NCBI GenBank assembly: GCA_965237765.1 | Contig: OZ250157.1 | Span: 1,116,001 to 1,180,000, forward strand | DNA: 64,000 nucleotides | Source of the DNA: WTGJ01 sp965237765 | GTDB taxonomy: Bacteria; Chloroflexota; Anaerolineae; Aggregatilineales; Phototrophicaceae | Direction of reading: 5' to 3' | In this document: one piece after another, positions 42,300 through 50,997 of the stretch | How the letters are laid out: each line of letters starts with the position of its first letter | How positions within the stretch are numbered: the stretch's first letter is position 1 | The notes under the pieces: generated by a model | Database searches by the model: none | What the model was told of the DNA's origin: nothing | The model's input: the letters and a program-made list of their open reading frames with translations, nothing else | Position numbers and translations under genes: made by a program

Positions 42300-44288
42300 T
42301 TACGCACGGGGGATGTTGAGCTGGTTGCCGGGGTGGATGATATCGGTGGGGCTGATACCGTTGGCGTCCGCAAGGGCCTGCACCGTTACACCATAACGGG
42401 TCGCGATGGAGTAGAGCGTGTCGTCCGCTTGCACCACGTGAACCTGTTGCGGTTCGGGGGTAACGGCGGGATTGCTGGAAGGAGTGCCGCCCGATCCCTG
42501 GTTGTTATTGTTGTTGGAATTCGTCGAGCGCGTGACGGTGACTTCATACGTCTTCCCTTCCGAACTCGGGCCGCCGGTGACGCGCAAGTCGCCATTGGTT
42601 TTGTGATAGACCCGGAATGTGTATGAGCCACCGGAGCCGCTGGCGATCAACGTTTCGCTCGCCGGCGCGTTACCCAATTGGTTGATATTGACGGAGAGCA
42701 CGAAGTGGCCGTCGCTATTGGAATCGACGTAGTAGACATCGATGCGTTGGCCGCTACCTGCTTGTTGGCTGAAAACGCAACCAATTTCGCCGAGTTTGCC
42801 CAGGAGCTCCGCACCTTCACAGGCGCGACCGCCGCCGCCACCGCCATTATCGCCGCCGTCACCGCCGTCACCACCGTCACCACCGTCACCACCGTCACCA
42901 CCGTCACCACCGTCACCACCGTCACCGCCATCACCGCCACCATCGGGTAGGTCTGCCGGAAGTTGGCGCAAGACCACGAGCTTGTAAGGCCTGTCCTCCG
43001 ATCCGCCCAGATCATCGACGATGAACGAATAGTTTCCGGTAGAAGCGGCCTCGAATTCGACATAGGCGCTATACCAATCGTCGCAGGCTTGATATGCCAA
43101 AGAGTCGTCCACCAGCGCGACCTGAGAGCCGCCGGGATCCTGCACTTCCAAATAAGGGTCGACAGGGCGGTCGCTGTTATCATCCTCCTCGCAGGTAGCC
43201 AGGGCGGCGACGCGCGCACCCTCGCTAATGCTCACGATGAGGGTGCCTTCTCCGCCGCCGAAATCCGCGGTAGCCCACCTACCGGGCACGCTCGTGCCTC
43301 GGCCATCCCAGAGAGACGTTTCGCCCTCGGGTTGGGTGGCGGTGACGACGCTGACGCTAAGCGTGTACTTGCCCTTTTTAGACGATAAATTCCTCGCGGT
43401 GAAAGCATAGGTGCCGTCCCCTGACGCGGTGAACTCCACGCGCGAGCTGCGGTAAGTTGCGCAGGCGGTGGCGTCAGCATGATCATCATTACTCCAAGAT
43501 GAGGTCTTACCCCCGGAATCGGAATATTCTACATGGAGTTTGGGATCGAGCCAGCGGCCACCGTTGGCATCATCGCAAATCAAATCCGCGACGATTGTGT
43601 CTCCTTTATTGATCACGATCTCGTGCAATTGCCGATCGGGCACATCCCCATTCTGGGCGCCGAGGGTGCCGGTGAAGGTAACGGTCGCGCTGCTGGCGAT
43701 AGCGTCCAGATCTTGCTGGTCGGCATCGAGGGCAACGACAGCAGGCTGCTCCTCGGCACCGCTTTCGACGAGGAGATCTTCATCGCCAACGGGAGGGGCA
43801 AGGTCCAGTTCGGTCTGGATAACGGTGCTGCCGAGAATCTCCAGGCTGAAGGGGCCGCTGCGGTTGGCCAGGTTCTCGATGACGAATTCGTAATCGCCGC
43901 TGACGGGCGCCTCAAAACTGACTAGCGAAGAGCTATAATCGACACAATCGCTCACGGTGTCGTTATCGTCATTATACCATTGCTGGCGTTCCTGCGTGTC
44001 ATCGGCTTGCGGCGCGGAGACGGTCAGCGCCGGGTCGATGAGGCGGTGACCGTCGGCAGCCATCTCGCAGAGGGCGATAGCAGTGATCTGGTCGCCGGCG
44101 TTGAGGGCAATGCTGAAAATGGCATAGTTGCCTTCGTCAGCGTCGTTGTCGTTGAGCGTGCCTCTGAAGAGCAACGAAATGTCTTGAGATGTTTGATCGG
44201 CGGGCTCATCTTGCGCGAGGAGGGCGCTGCTGCTCAGGAAGCAGAACAACAGGACGCAAAGCCAACTATAGTTTGCGCGCAGTTTCAT
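42300..44288 (-). CDS. Secreted multi-domain PPC-like/LysM protein with Gly-Asp linker, array copy 3
   Basis: 662 residues from ATG 44288 (MKLRANYSW, almost the same start as copy 1). Signal peptide (LCVLLFCFLSSSALLAQ), three PPC-like repeats (LFRGTLNDNDADEGNY; VTFTGTLGAQNGDVPD; SLWDGRGTSVPGRW), then a (Gly-Gly-Asp)n linker of about 30 residues, a short cysteine-bearing domain (ACEGAELLGKLGEIGCVF) and a C-terminal LysM of the standard type (HVVQADDTLYSIATRYGVTVQALADANGI). It is the most diverged copy, and its LysM is closer to the general consensus. Likely peptidoglycan-bound. Confidence 0.85.
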   Translation of the reverse strand: MKLRANYSWLCVLLFCFLSSSALLAQDEPADQTSQDISLLFRGTLNDNDADEGNYAIFSIALNAGDQITAIALCEMAADGHRLIDPALTVSAPQADDTQERQQWYNDDNDTVSDCVDYSSSLVSFEAPVSGDYEFVIENLANRSGPFSLEILGSTVIQTELDLAPPVGDEDLLVESGAEEQPAVVALDADQQDLDAIASSATVTFTGTLGAQNGDVPDRQLHEIVINKGDTIVADLICDDANGGRWLDPKLHVEYSDSGGKTSSWSNDDHADATACATYRSSRVEFTASGDGTYAFTARNLSSKKGKYTLSVSVVTATQPEGETSLWDGRGTSVPGRWATADFGGGEGTLIVSISEGARVAALATCEEDDNSDRPVDPYLEVQDPGGSQVALVDDSLAYQACDDWYSAYVEFEAASTGNYSFIVDDLGGSEDRPYKLVVLRQLPADLPDGGGDGGDGGDGGDGGDGGDGGDGGDGGDGGDNGGGGGGRACEGAELLGKLGEIGCVFSQQAGSGQRIDVYYVDSNSDGHFVLSVNINQLGNAPASETLIASGSGGSYTFRVYHKTNGDLRVTGGPSSEGKTYEVTVTRSTNSNNNNNQGSGGTPSSNPAVTPEPQQVHVVQADDTLYSIATRYGVTVQALADANGISPTDIIHPGNQLNIPRA
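42848..42945. repeat. 9-nt tandem repeat coding for a Gly-Gly-Asp linker
   Basis: About ten copies of CCGTCACCA-type 9-mers in perfect phase, coding (GGD)n on the minus strand. Copy number is a multiple of three nucleotides, so length changes would vary linker length without breaking the frame. It is a simple coding microsatellite, not a CRISPR array. Confidence 0.85.
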
Positions 44289-44375
44289 CGGGCTGATCTC
44301 CCTTAACTTGCAGGCTATGCGTTCATTGTATGTAAGTTTGAATTTCGTGCGCGAAAGGTTAGAGAGGGAAAATTT
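44289..44375 (-). promoter_or_regulatory. Conserved array leader 3 and divergent promoter space
   Basis: Minus-strand ACGAAATTCAAAC, TACAAT and GCATAGCC match the leaders of copies 1 and 2 (40010-40070 and 42119-42200). Strong conservation outside coding DNA suggests a shared promoter. The plus-strand M28 gene starts at 44444 on the other side. Confidence 0.5.
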
Positions 44376-44443
44376 CGCGCCTATATAGTATTTGCCCCTT
44401 CGCGTAGTTAGAATGGCGCAAATTACATCAGGAGGATCCGTCA

Positions 44444-46246
44444 ATGCACGCCCGCTATGCCCCCGCCCGTCGCGATGTCGAAGAAGCGCTGCTCGGCGCG
44501 CTATCGCCCGATGCGCCTTGGTCGCTCATCGAGCATTTCGCGAAATCAAACCTCATCCGCGCATCCGGCAGCGAAGACGAACGCACCGCCGCGCAATACA
44601 TCAGCGATCAACTCACCCAATTCGGCGTCGAACACACGGTGCACACGCCGGAGCTCTTCTTGAGCGTGCCGGTCCGTTCGCGCCTGGTCGTCGATGGCCG
44701 CGATCCTCGCGGGCGCGAATTCCGAGCCAAGAGCCCCGCTTTTTCCACCAATACGCCGCCGGAAGGCCTCACGGGGGAGGCCATTTATATCCCCAATTTC
44801 AACGCCAGCCGCGGCGCTGACCTATTCGATTTCATCCCCTCGACGAAGGATGTGGATGTGGCGGGCAAGGTCGTGGTGGTGAATGGCTTCGGCGGGCCGC
44901 CGCCCGTTTCTTTCTTCGAGGAGCGCGGCGCCATCGGCCAGATCTATCTCAACCCCGGCGACAACATCCACTGGGGCATCTGCACCACGATCTGGGGCGC
45001 GCCGGATCTGGATAATTACCGCAGCCAGCCCAACACGCCCGTCCTCTCGATTAACAAGAGCGATGGCGAAGCGCTGATCAAGCAGATCGCCGCCGGCCCC
45101 ACGCAGGTCACGCTGCATACCGAACTGAGCGAAGGCTGGGTGGAATGCCCGTGCATCGACGCGACGATCCAGGGCAACGAAGAAGCGGAGCGATTCATCC
45201 TCGTGCATGGGCATCTGGATAGCTGGGATATCGGCATCGGCGACAACGCGGTCGGCAACGCGACCCTGTTGGAGCTGGCGCGGATCTTCCAGGCGCAGCG
45301 CGATCAGCTGGCGCGCTCGCTACGGGTGGTCTGGTGGACGGGCCATTCGACGGGGCGCTATGGCGCTTCGACCTGGTTCGCGGATCGGTTCGGACTGGAG
45401 CTGGCGCGCAACTGCATCGCCCAGGTGAATATAGATAGCCCCGGCTGCCGCTGGGCAAATACCTATACCGATGTCACCACGATGACCGAAACGCGCGATT
45501 TCGCCTGCCAGGCCATCGAGGACGCGAGCGGCATCCCGGCCACCGGCGCGCGCCCACACCAGGCCGGCGATTATTCCTTCAACAATATTGGCCTCTCCGC
45601 CTTCTTCATGCTGCTCTCATCCATGTCCGAAGAGCACCGCGACGAGCTGGGTTATTACGGCGTCGGCGGCTGCGGCGGCAACATCGCCTGGCATACGGAA
45701 GATGATCGCCTGGAGATCGCCAATCAGGACGTGTTGATGCGCGACCTGCGCGTGTATGCCGCCGCCCTGCAGCGAGTCCTGAACAACCCCTTGCACCCCT
45801 ACGACTTCCGCGCGCTGGCGGCCGAATTCGAGGCGACGTTGGCGCGTTATGACGAAGCGGCGGGCGACGATGCAGACTTCGGCCCCGCTCATTGCGCGTT
45901 GGCCGGCTTGCAAGGGGCGCTGGCGGCGCTCTATAGTGCGGCGGAAAGCCTGGCCGGGCGCGGCGTGGATGATGCCGGCGTGCGCGCCTTCAACGACGCG
46001 CAACTGGCCCTGGCGCGCGAACTGGTACCGATCAACTACACGCGGGTGGGGCGCTTCCGCACCGAGCCGGCGGTGCCCGTGCCCGAGTTGCCGGATCTGG
46101 CGCCAGCCCTCACGGTGGGCGAAACGAGCGGGCACCTGCGCAATGTGACGCGGACGCATCTGGTGCGCGGCGTCAACCGCGTGGCTTGGGCCTTCGATCA
46201 AGCGGCGGCCATCGCCCAGCGCGCGGCCGACGCCATCGCCGGTTGA
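44444..46246 (+). CDS. M28 family metallopeptidase with PA domain
   Basis: 600 residues, AGGAGG before the ATG. Residues about 70-230 look like a PA (protease-associated) domain with VAGKVVVVNGFGGPP, and the catalytic M28 block starts near 250 with ILVHGHLDSWDIGIGDNAVGNATLLELA (zinc ligand H in HLD and the bridging D), then VVWWTGHSTGRYGAS where the usual catalytic EE is replaced by HS, and ARPHQAGDYSFNNIG and IAWHTEDD later. No signal peptide is visible, so it may act inside the cell. It heads the long peptide/amide catabolism cluster that runs to 58040. Confidence 0.85.
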   Translation: MHARYAPARRDVEEALLGALSPDAPWSLIEHFAKSNLIRASGSEDERTAAQYISDQLTQFGVEHTVHTPELFLSVPVRSRLVVDGRDPRGREFRAKSPAFSTNTPPEGLTGEAIYIPNFNASRGADLFDFIPSTKDVDVAGKVVVVNGFGGPPPVSFFEERGAIGQIYLNPGDNIHWGICTTIWGAPDLDNYRSQPNTPVLSINKSDGEALIKQIAAGPTQVTLHTELSEGWVECPCIDATIQGNEEAERFILVHGHLDSWDIGIGDNAVGNATLLELARIFQAQRDQLARSLRVVWWTGHSTGRYGASTWFADRFGLELARNCIAQVNIDSPGCRWANTYTDVTTMTETRDFACQAIEDASGIPATGARPHQAGDYSFNNIGLSAFFMLLSSMSEEHRDELGYYGVGGCGGNIAWHTEDDRLEIANQDVLMRDLRVYAAALQRVLNNPLHPYDFRALAAEFEATLARYDEAAGDDADFGPAHCALAGLQGALAALYSAAESLAGRGVDDAGVRAFNDAQLALARELVPINYTRVGRFRTEPAVPVPELPDLAPALTVGETSGHLRNVTRTHLVRGVNRVAWAFDQAAAIAQRAADAIAG

Positions 46247-46334
46247 GGCGCGCCCGGCTCATAACTAGCACCCAATTAATGAAGAGAGCAGCGCAAGCTG
46301 CGAACAGCGCAACCCGCGCGGAAAGGCAAGCATC

Positions 46335-47108
46335 ATGGTGAAGTTGATTTATCTCGTATCCGGTCCGATGGGGCGCACGCCGGCAGGGCAGGCGGAGCTG
46401 GAGCGGCGGCGCGCTTTCCTGAAGCGCCACGCCGCCGCCGAAACTGAAATCGATATCACCGATATCGACCGTGGCCCGGGCTCCATCGAGAGCATGTTCG
46501 AGGAATACCTCTCGATTCCGGCAACCGCCCAGCGCGCCTACGAGCTGCAACGCGAAGGCTGGGATGGCATCCTGCTCGGCTGCTATGGCGACCCGGGGTT
46601 GGATGCGCTGCGCGAGCTGGTTGATATACCGGTCGTGGGCGCGGGAGAGGCGACGGCGCTGATGGCCGCCTCGCTCGGGCATCGCTTCTCGATCATCACT
46701 GTCACCCAGAGCGTCATCGCCGCGCAGGAGAAGCAGATGAAGGCCGTGGGCATCGATAGCAAGCTAGCCAGCGTGCGCGCCGTCGATATCCCGGTACTGG
46801 ATTTGCGGCGCGACCGCGAGCAGGCCATCGAAGCCTGCGTCAACGAAGGTCGCAAGGCGATCGAGCAAGACCGCGCCGACACGCTGATCTGCGGCTGCAT
46901 GAGCATGGGCTTCCTGGAGATCGCCGAGCAGGCGGGCATCGAATTGGGCGTGCCCTTCCTGAACCCCGCGCGCGTCCAGCTGAAATGGATGGAAGCGATG
47001 CTGGGTGCCGGCCTGACGCATTCCCGCCGCGCCTACATGACACCACCCAAGCTGGCCAGCGGCAAAGCGGCCTCCCCCGCTGATCTGTACCATATCAAAC
47101 AGAATTAG
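46335..47108 (+). CDS. Aspartate/glutamate/hydantoin racemase family protein
   Basis: 257 residues. The two-cysteine racemase plan is visible: GCYGDPG with Cys83 and CGCMSM with Cys186/Cys188, plus VVGAGEATALMAA and GVPFLNPA between and after. These cofactor-independent racemases deprotonate the alpha carbon using a cysteine pair; hydantoin and Asp/Glu members cannot be separated by sequence here. The neighbouring amidohydrolase at 47119 starts 10 nt downstream, which makes a hydantoin or N-acyl amino-acid pathway plausible. Confidence 0.85.
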   Translation: MVKLIYLVSGPMGRTPAGQAELERRRAFLKRHAAAETEIDITDIDRGPGSIESMFEEYLSIPATAQRAYELQREGWDGILLGCYGDPGLDALRELVDIPVVGAGEATALMAASLGHRFSIITVTQSVIAAQEKQMKAVGIDSKLASVRAVDIPVLDLRRDREQAIEACVNEGRKAIEQDRADTLICGCMSMGFLEIAEQAGIELGVPFLNPARVQLKWMEAMLGAGLTHSRRAYMTPPKLASGKAASPADLYHIKQN

Positions 47109-47118
47109 GAGCGGCACC

Positions 47119-48336
47119 ATGTCCACTTTCCTCACCCACGTCACCCTCTTCGACGGCACGGGCGTGGAGCCCCTGGTTGATGGCGCGCTGGAGATCCAAA
47201 GCGACGGGCGCATCGGCTGGGTCGGCAAGACGAGCGATATTCCCACTTCGTTGCGCGAGAACAGGCGGGAGATCGATGGTGGCGGGCAATTCCTCATGCC
47301 CGGCCTGGTGGACGCGCACGCGCACATCTGCTGGAACGGTGAGGATAGCATCTTCGAGCTGCTGGAGCGCGACCGCAGCGCCATCCTATTGGAAGCGGTG
47401 GCCCTCGCGCGGCGCACCCTGCAGCAGGGCACGACGGCCCTCCGCGACGTCGGCGGGCACGAATACATCGAGATGCACCTGCGGGCCGCAATCCAGTCTG
47501 GCTGGATCCGCGGCCCGCGCATGAAGGTGAGCGGGCGCGTCATCAGCATGACCGGCGGGCACGCGCATTTCATCGCGCGGGAAGCGGATGGGCCGGCCGA
47601 AATCCTCAAGGCCGCGCGCGAGCAGATCAAGGCGGGCGCCGATACGGTCAAGCTGATGGCCACCGGCGGCAGCGCCACACCGGGGCAGGACATCATGGCC
47701 AGCCAACTCACGCAGGAAGAATTGGCGGCGGCCGTCGCGGCCGCCCACCCGATGGGGCGCACCGTCGCCGCCCATGCTCACGGTCCCGGCGGTATCAAAA
47801 ACGGCACCCTAGCCGGGTTGGATTCGATCGAACATGGCTCTTACCTCAACGAGGAATGCGCCCAGTTGATGGCCGAGCGCGGCACGCAACTCGTCGTTAC
47901 CCTGGGCGTCGCCAACCCCGAGATCAACCTGGAAACACTGACACCCGTCCAAAGGGCCGACTATGAGCGGCGCAAGGGCGGCATCCAATCCAGCCGCGAT
48001 CGCTACATTCGCACGCTGCAAATCGCGCGGGCGCACGGCGTTTTCGTCGCTTGCGGGACGGACGCGGGCGGCAACGCGCTGGCGCCGCACCGACACGCGA
48101 TGGCCCGCGAAGTCGAGCTGCTGGTCGATTATGGCGTGCCGGCGCTCGAGGCGCTCACCATCGCTACCCGCCACAACGCCCATGTCCTGCGCATGGAACG
48201 GGACATCGGCACCCTCGAAACTGGCAAGTGGGCAGACCTGTTGCTGCTCAAAGGCAACCCGCTGGAGGACGCCCGCCAATTGCGCGCTGTAGCCGCCGTC
48301 TGGAAGGGCGGGCAATCGGTACGGCTGGACGACTGA
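47119..48336 (+). CDS. Amidohydrolase family protein, third paralogue
   Basis: 405 residues; HAHI (about 66-69) gives HxH; lysine of TVKLMATGGS, AAHAHG, SIEHGS and GTDAGG give the remaining metal ligands of the imidazolonepropionase-like group. Termini form the beta domain (THVTLFDGTGVEP and WADLLLLKGNPLEDARQL). More distant from the 24.6-27.2 kb pair than those are from each other. GAGCGG precedes the start. Its stop overlaps the ATG of the CapA-like gene (TGATG), showing coupled expression. Confidence 0.9.
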   Translation: MSTFLTHVTLFDGTGVEPLVDGALEIQSDGRIGWVGKTSDIPTSLRENRREIDGGGQFLMPGLVDAHAHICWNGEDSIFELLERDRSAILLEAVALARRTLQQGTTALRDVGGHEYIEMHLRAAIQSGWIRGPRMKVSGRVISMTGGHAHFIAREADGPAEILKAAREQIKAGADTVKLMATGGSATPGQDIMASQLTQEELAAAVAAAHPMGRTVAAHAHGPGGIKNGTLAGLDSIEHGSYLNEECAQLMAERGTQLVVTLGVANPEINLETLTPVQRADYERRKGGIQSSRDRYIRTLQIARAHGVFVACGTDAGGNALAPHRHAMAREVELLVDYGVPALEALTIATRHNAHVLRMERDIGTLETGKWADLLLLKGNPLEDARQLRAVAAVWKGGQSVRLDD

Positions 48337-49456
48337 TGGCTGCCGCAGCTGCGGGCGCTAAAGCGGGCGCAACCCTGGCCATCGTCGGCGACCTCTTCCT
48401 GACCGCTGACCTCACCAGCGAGCAAGCGGCTGATGCGGCTTTCGCGCCCATCCGCGAGGCGGCGTTCTCCTTCGCGAACCTGGAGGCACCGGTGACCGAA
48501 GGTGGCGCGCCAAGCGAAAAATGGATCACCATGCAGATGGCGCCAGCGCAGCTGGAGAATTTGCACGCGCTGGGTTTCGATGTCTTCACCATCGCCAACA
48601 ACCACATGATGGATTACGGCTATGAGGGCTTCGCCGATACGCTGCGGCATCTGCGAGCGGCGGGCTTCCCTTACGTCGGCGGCGGAGAAGACCTGGGCGC
48701 GGCCTGGGCGGCGCAGGTGGTGGAAATCGGTGAGCGGCGCGTGGCTTTACTCGGCGGCGCTTCGACGCTGGGGGCGACCCTGCCGGCTACCGACGAACGC
48801 CCCGGCGTAGCCCCGGTGCGCATCAACGAGAGTTACGCCATCGACGCGAACGCCAGCCTCGAGCAACCGGGCGGCGCCCTTACGTGCATACGCGCCCCTG
48901 GGCGGCCGATGTTGAGCGGGCACGCGCGGCCATCGAGGCCGCCAGAGCGGACGCCGATTTCGTGGTCATCGCCATGCATTGGGGCGTGCCGCCGCTCTGG
49001 CGCTCGCGCTTTCAGGATGGGCTGGCCGAATACCAGGTGACGCTGGCGCAGACCTTCGCCGAAGCGGGCGCAGACCTCATCGTCGGCCACCACCCGCATT
49101 CGCTGCAGACGATCGCGCGGGTGGGGCAAACGCCGGTCTTCTATTCGCTGGGCAATTTCATCTTCCACCACAACCGCCTCGGCGCCGAGCCCACAGCCGT
49201 CGCCCAACACGCGCCCTATACGCTCACCGTCGGTCGGGATCGGCAATGGATGGAGAGCGTCGTGGTCACGGTCGATTTCGCCGGCAGCGAGCCGAGCTAT
49301 CGCCTGTACCCGGTGCTGCTGGATGAGGAGGGCAACCCGCAAGCCCTACGCGGGGTAGAGGCAGGGGAGCTGTTTGCCCGATTGGGCGAACTTTCTCCTG
49401 ATGTTCGCTTCGCCATCCAGGAAGACGATAGCGCAGTGCTGGATTTTGGAAGCTGA
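48336..49456 (+). pseudogene. CapA-like metallophosphatase family protein, frameshifted
   Basis: From ATG 48336 the first frame gives IVGDLFLTADL, FANLEAPVTEG and TIANNHMMDYGYEGF, the N-terminal calcineurin-like blocks of the CapA (polyglutamate synthesis) family. At about 48875-48881 one base is missing; the -1 frame continues YVHTRPWAADVERARAAIEAARADADFVVIAMHWGVPP, VGHHPHSLQTIA and FYSLGNFIF to the stop at 49454. Together they make a full-length protein of about 374 residues with all family motifs. In an amide-catabolism cluster it may hydrolyse a poly- or gamma-glutamyl-type linkage rather than build capsule. Frameshift may be an assembly error. Confidence 0.8.
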
Positions 49457-49471
49457 CCGGCAGGAAGAGAG

Positions 49472-50887
49472 ATGCGGATGGATGACCAAGGGCGCCGCCG
49501 ACTGCGGACGGTGATTGACGAGCGTCGTGAGACCTACCTCGGTTGGCTGAAGGATGCCTGCCGCCAACCGAGCGTCGCCGCGCAGGGTCATGGGATGGCG
49601 GAGATGGCCGCGCTCTGCGAGAAATTGCTGCGCGGGATCGGCGCGGAGGCACGCCAGATCGCCACTGCCGGCTACCCGGTCGTTTATGGCGAAATCGGCG
49701 CGGGCGAACGCACGCTCTCTTTTTACGATCATTACGATGTGCAGCCGCCGGACCCGCTCGAGCTCTGGGAATCGCCGCCCTTCGAGCCCAGCATCCGTGA
49801 TGGTACCTTCTACGCGCGCGGGGTGGCCGATAACAAGGGGAATCTGGTGGCGCGCATCGCGGCGGCCGACGCTTACATCCGCGCTTTTGGCGAGTTACCG
49901 CTGCGCTTGAAATTCATCTTCGAGGGCGAAGAGGAAATCGGCAGCCCCCACATGCACGCCTTCGCCGAAGCGCACGCGGAGACTATTGCGGCGGACGCCT
50001 GCATCTGGGAAGCGGGTTATTGCGACACGCGCGGGCGGCGCCAATTCTCGCTCGGGCTGAAGGGCATCCTCTATATCGAATTGCGCGCTCGCTGCGCGAC
50101 GGTGGACTTGCATTCCAGCTGGGCGGCGATCGTGCCGAGCGCAACCTGGCACCTGCAACGGGCGCTAACGGCGCTCAAAGATAACGAAGAGCATATCCTG
50201 ATTCACGACTTTTATGCCCGGTGCATCCCGCCCACCGAGGCGGATATGGCCGCGCTACGCGCGCTGGAATTCGACGAGGAGGGGCGGCGGGCGCTCTATG
50301 GCCTGCCGCAATTCGTCAACGGCCTCAGCGGCGATGCGCTGCTCGCCCAGCTCAGCTTCCAGCCCACCTGCAATATCGCAGGGATTTGGTCGGGGTACTC
50401 GGGGCCGGGGTTGAAGACGGTGCTGCCACACGAAGCGGCCTGCAAGATCGATTTCCGTCTCGTGCCGGATCAAGACCCGCTCGAGCTATTCGCCAAATTG
50501 CGCGAGACGCTGGACGCGGCGGGCTTCGAGGATATCGAAGCGAAGCTGCTGGCGGCAGAGCACCCCGCGCGCACGCCAATCGACCATCCCTTCGCGCAGT
50601 TGGTGGTGGAGGCGGCGCGCGAGACTTACGGGCACGAGCCGGTGGTTACGCCGCTCTCGCCGGGGAGTGGCCCGATGTATCCGCTCTGCCAGATGCTGGG
50701 CATCCCGGCGGTGAGCCTGGGCGTCGGCAACGAGGATTCGCGCAACCACGCGCCGAATGAGAACATCCACCTGCGCGATTTCTGGCTGGGGATCGAGCAT
50801 ATCGCGGCCATCATGGGCCGCTTCGGAGGAACAAGCGGTGGCCGCTTTGAAGAAGCAAGCGGCAGCCGCTCCGGGGCGAAATCCTAA
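49472..50887 (+). CDS. M20 family dipeptidase/metallopeptidase
   Basis: 471 residues; AGGAAGAG before the ATG. H87-x-D89 in YDHYDVQPPDP, bridging D120 in ARGVADNKG, catalytic and ligand glutamates in EGEEEIGS (151-158), C-terminal ligand in NHAPNENIHL. This is the M20 dipeptidase type acting on dipeptides or N-acyl amino acids in the cytoplasm. The C-terminus has a Gly/Ser-rich tail (GRFGGTSGGRFEEASGSRSG), probably disordered. Next gene is a peptide importer binding protein, consistent with uptake then cleavage. Confidence 0.92.
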   Translation: MRMDDQGRRRLRTVIDERRETYLGWLKDACRQPSVAAQGHGMAEMAALCEKLLRGIGAEARQIATAGYPVVYGEIGAGERTLSFYDHYDVQPPDPLELWESPPFEPSIRDGTFYARGVADNKGNLVARIAAADAYIRAFGELPLRLKFIFEGEEEIGSPHMHAFAEAHAETIAADACIWEAGYCDTRGRRQFSLGLKGILYIELRARCATVDLHSSWAAIVPSATWHLQRALTALKDNEEHILIHDFYARCIPPTEADMAALRALEFDEEGRRALYGLPQFVNGLSGDALLAQLSFQPTCNIAGIWSGYSGPGLKTVLPHEAACKIDFRLVPDQDPLELFAKLRETLDAAGFEDIEAKLLAAEHPARTPIDHPFAQLVVEAARETYGHEPVVTPLSPGSGPMYPLCQMLGIPAVSLGVGNEDSRNHAPNENIHLRDFWLGIEHIAAIMGRFGGTSGGRFEEASGSRSGAKS

Positions 50888-50942
50888 CCACCCTTTACCG
50901 GAGGGCGGGGCGATGGTTAGAATGGCGCGTTACACTCGCGGC

Positions 50943-50977
50943 TTGACACCGTCACCGCAGTGTCCATCGTTTAGATT
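50943..50977 (+). promoter_or_regulatory. Possible promoter of the peptide importer genes
   Basis: A perfect TTGACA (50943-50948) lies upstream of the binding-protein gene. The nearest -10-like box TAGATT (50972-50977) is 23 nt away, too far for a standard promoter; an alternative TAGAAT occurs at 50919. GGAG precedes the ATG at 50998. Confidence 0.3.
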
Positions 50978-50997
50978 AGTGATATAGGAGAAACGCA

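Noticed and set aside
42848..42945. Regular short repeats that could suggest a CRISPR array
   Set aside because: Units are 9 nt with no spacers and lie inside a coding frame as a Gly-Gly-Asp linker.
38051..44288. Integrated phage or conjugative element at the tRNA
   Set aside because: No integrase, transposase, replication or structural genes are present between the tRNA and the partial copy; only the direct repeat supports integration, so it is listed as an array boundary instead.
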